From: Sialis fuliginosa
Lineage: Eukaryota > Arthropoda > Insecta > Megaloptera > Sialidae
Direction: 5' to 3'
Length of the DNA: 64,000 nt
NCBI GenBank assembly: GCA_961205875.1
Contig: OY540809.1
Location: 21,774,267-21,838,266, forward strand
The position numbers were made by a program, and so were the translations under genes. The number at the start of each line of letters is the position of its first letter. The stretch's first letter is position 1. The notes under the pieces are model-generated. The model was not told where the DNA came from, made no database searches, and was given only the letters and a program-made list of their open reading frames with translations. This document shows positions 62,486-64,000 of the stretch, piece after piece.

Positions 62486-63561
62486 AGGTACTGGTGCCAG
62501 TCTTAGACATTACCCCAGTGGTGGACATTTGTTTAATTAAATGTAGTAATTTAGAAATATTGATATTTTATTACTACCATTATTGAATCATAGTCTATAG
62601 ATACTTAATTAACTGTAAAACAGCTGAATTTGTTGACAATCGGCCAATGGGTGTCAAAATGGTGAACATTTAAACTATTGTAAATTTAATATTTCACTTC
62701 CTGTCATGTCTTAGATATATGGTATCGCGGAGTTTATTTTATTGTTAGATCTTTTCTACACAGTTTTGTACTACATTATATTGTTCAATATTTGACGGTT
62801 TAGGCGCAGTGTATTACAAAAGAGCGCACTGGCGGTAAACTTTTTTCCGACTTGATTTACTATTATCGTCACTACTTATTAGAGATCAGATCGAACCATA
62901 AAAAAGTAGCTCGATCCTTTTTTTTCGGCCCGGTCCGATTTATACGATTTATATTAAGGTCTGGTTTACACTAAGGTTCGATCCGATCTGGTCCGAACTT
63001 TACAAACAAAAATTAAGCCCGGTCCGATTCGATCTGAATTTCGGACCGGGATAAATTCAGATCGGATCGGGCTGGCCCGGCCCGAACTAATCTCTACTAC
63101 TTATTCTTTAAATTACCTTAAAGTAACAAAATATATACTAAAACCTGAACAGATAACATTTCTATAAATTAAAAAAAAACACGTAAATCGGATAAACGGT
63201 TCTCGAGCGAAAAGCGCACTAACGGACAGACAGACAGACAGACAGAGAGCCGTTGCGTTTTATAATATATATTATTATAGCCACTGGCTTACATAGTTTC
63301 AAATTTTACGATTCTTTATTGTATATCTTTTGTGTCGTAGTAGGTACTCATCATTTTGTAATTATTAGCAAGTGTCCATCACTGAGTTCCCATAACTGGC
63401 TTTATCCGTTTCTGGAGAAAAAACATAAACACAATCAAAAGCTACAATTTAAAAAAAACTCTGGTAATTAAATTGATTTAGTAAAGAGGTACTTTTTTTA
63501 TTATAATATGAGTATACAGTATACCTTCCTCTTAAAGCGTCCAAGACTGGTGCCAGTACCT
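62486..63561. mobile_element. AGGTACTGG MITE, copy 4, with a nested insertion
   Basis: The ends AGGTACTGGTGCCAGTCTTA and AAGACTGGTGCCAGTACCT are flanked by TA (62484-62485, 63562-63563). The MITE sequence breaks near 62688 and resumes near 63285. The inserted stretch carries repeated CCGGTCCGAT/ATCGGATCGGG motifs (62930-63100) and ends in a (GACA) run. It shows recent-looking nesting. Confidence 0.8.
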
Positions 63562-63589
63562 TATTGTATTACACATAAAAACATTATTT

Positions 63590-64000
63590 TTATCATTTCA
63601 AAATTGTATTTATTAAAACGGATGAGCGTGAGTAAAAAATAAAAATAAATAAAACTCGTGAACGTAAATGATCGTGAGCATAAATAACTCACGCGCCCAG
63701 CTCTACTGTGTAACTGTGTAACTGTGTATGTATGTAAAACCGATTTTATATTCAAAACTCATTTCAAACCCCTACATAAATATGTATGTATTTCGTTCAC
63801 AAACAAATTAACTCTACCACTTTTCTAATATTTTCCACAAAACTGATTGTAATAATTTTCTCGCTTGCTTTATATAACCAATAAAAACATATAATTAAAA
63901 CAGAAGCAATACAAATGTTAATTAATTGTGAGCGTTTTGCATCAATTTTTAAACATGTGAAACAGACAAATGGTTCGTTTGTATATTTACAAAAACTCGT
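63590..64000. other. No gene seen
   Basis: AT-rich end of the window. GTGAGC/CTCACGC motifs near 63625-63695 suggest an old inverted repeat. Confidence 0.4.

Noticed and set aside
33204..64000. Search for downstream dlg1 exons (DIQEFYE, KWEK, PDZ GLGFSIAGG)
   Set aside because: No matching + strand sequence was found by reading; absence by eye is not proof.

Overview
The window is strongly AT-rich, intron-bearing animal DNA, almost certainly from an insect. Three things support this. There is an insect-type seven-transmembrane odorant receptor gene. There is an exon of discs large (dlg1) that reads like the insect protein. There is a dense load of insect-style repeats: TTAGG-like stretches, SINE-like units containing the 'CGCGACTTCGTTCGCGTGG' motif, foldback MITEs with TA target duplications, and hAT ends with 8-bp duplications. 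I cannot settle the insect order. No bacterial operon, CRISPR array or rRNA was seen.

Host genes. (1) An exon at 33072-33203 on the + strand encodes the L27 domain of Discs large, with clean acceptor and donor sites. I found neither the preceding start exon nor the following exon, so much of the window is probably dlg1 intron. (2) On the - strand, 61181 to 53441, a complete odorant receptor can be assembled by eye from eight exons. Every phase agrees, giving 425 residues plus stop. If the next dlg1 exon lies beyond 64000, the receptor is nested antisense in a dlg1 intron. Three weaker exon-like segments (15268-15388, 41769-41928 and about 51249-51382, all -) remain unidentified.

Layout. 1-9 kb: SINE-like repeats and three foldback elements (1758-2296, 2335-3162, 5304-6221), plus a CpG-rich patch near 3.7 kb. 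9-22 kb: a foldback at 12157-12900, two dead non-LTR retrotransposon fragments (13381-13947 and 20160-21025), and a pogo/Tigger remnant (15461-16035) inside a larger inverted-repeat unit. 22-32 kb: a TA-flanked MITE, a cloverleaf-like double hairpin (24582-24915), a foldback (26634-27359) and a hAT element with a perfect 8-bp duplication (30051-31059). 32-38 kb: the dlg1 exon between foldbacks, a 283-bp-period tandem repeat, a 2.2-kb foldback and another hAT. 38-53 kb: more foldbacks and MITEs, little else. 53-61 kb: the receptor gene, with its own intronic insertions. 61-64 kb: a nested MITE.

The two host genes have no evident functional link: dlg1 is a membrane scaffold and the receptor is chemosensory. 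The best structural curiosity is the family of foldback elements. I assigned all coordinates by reading, with no alignment or search.
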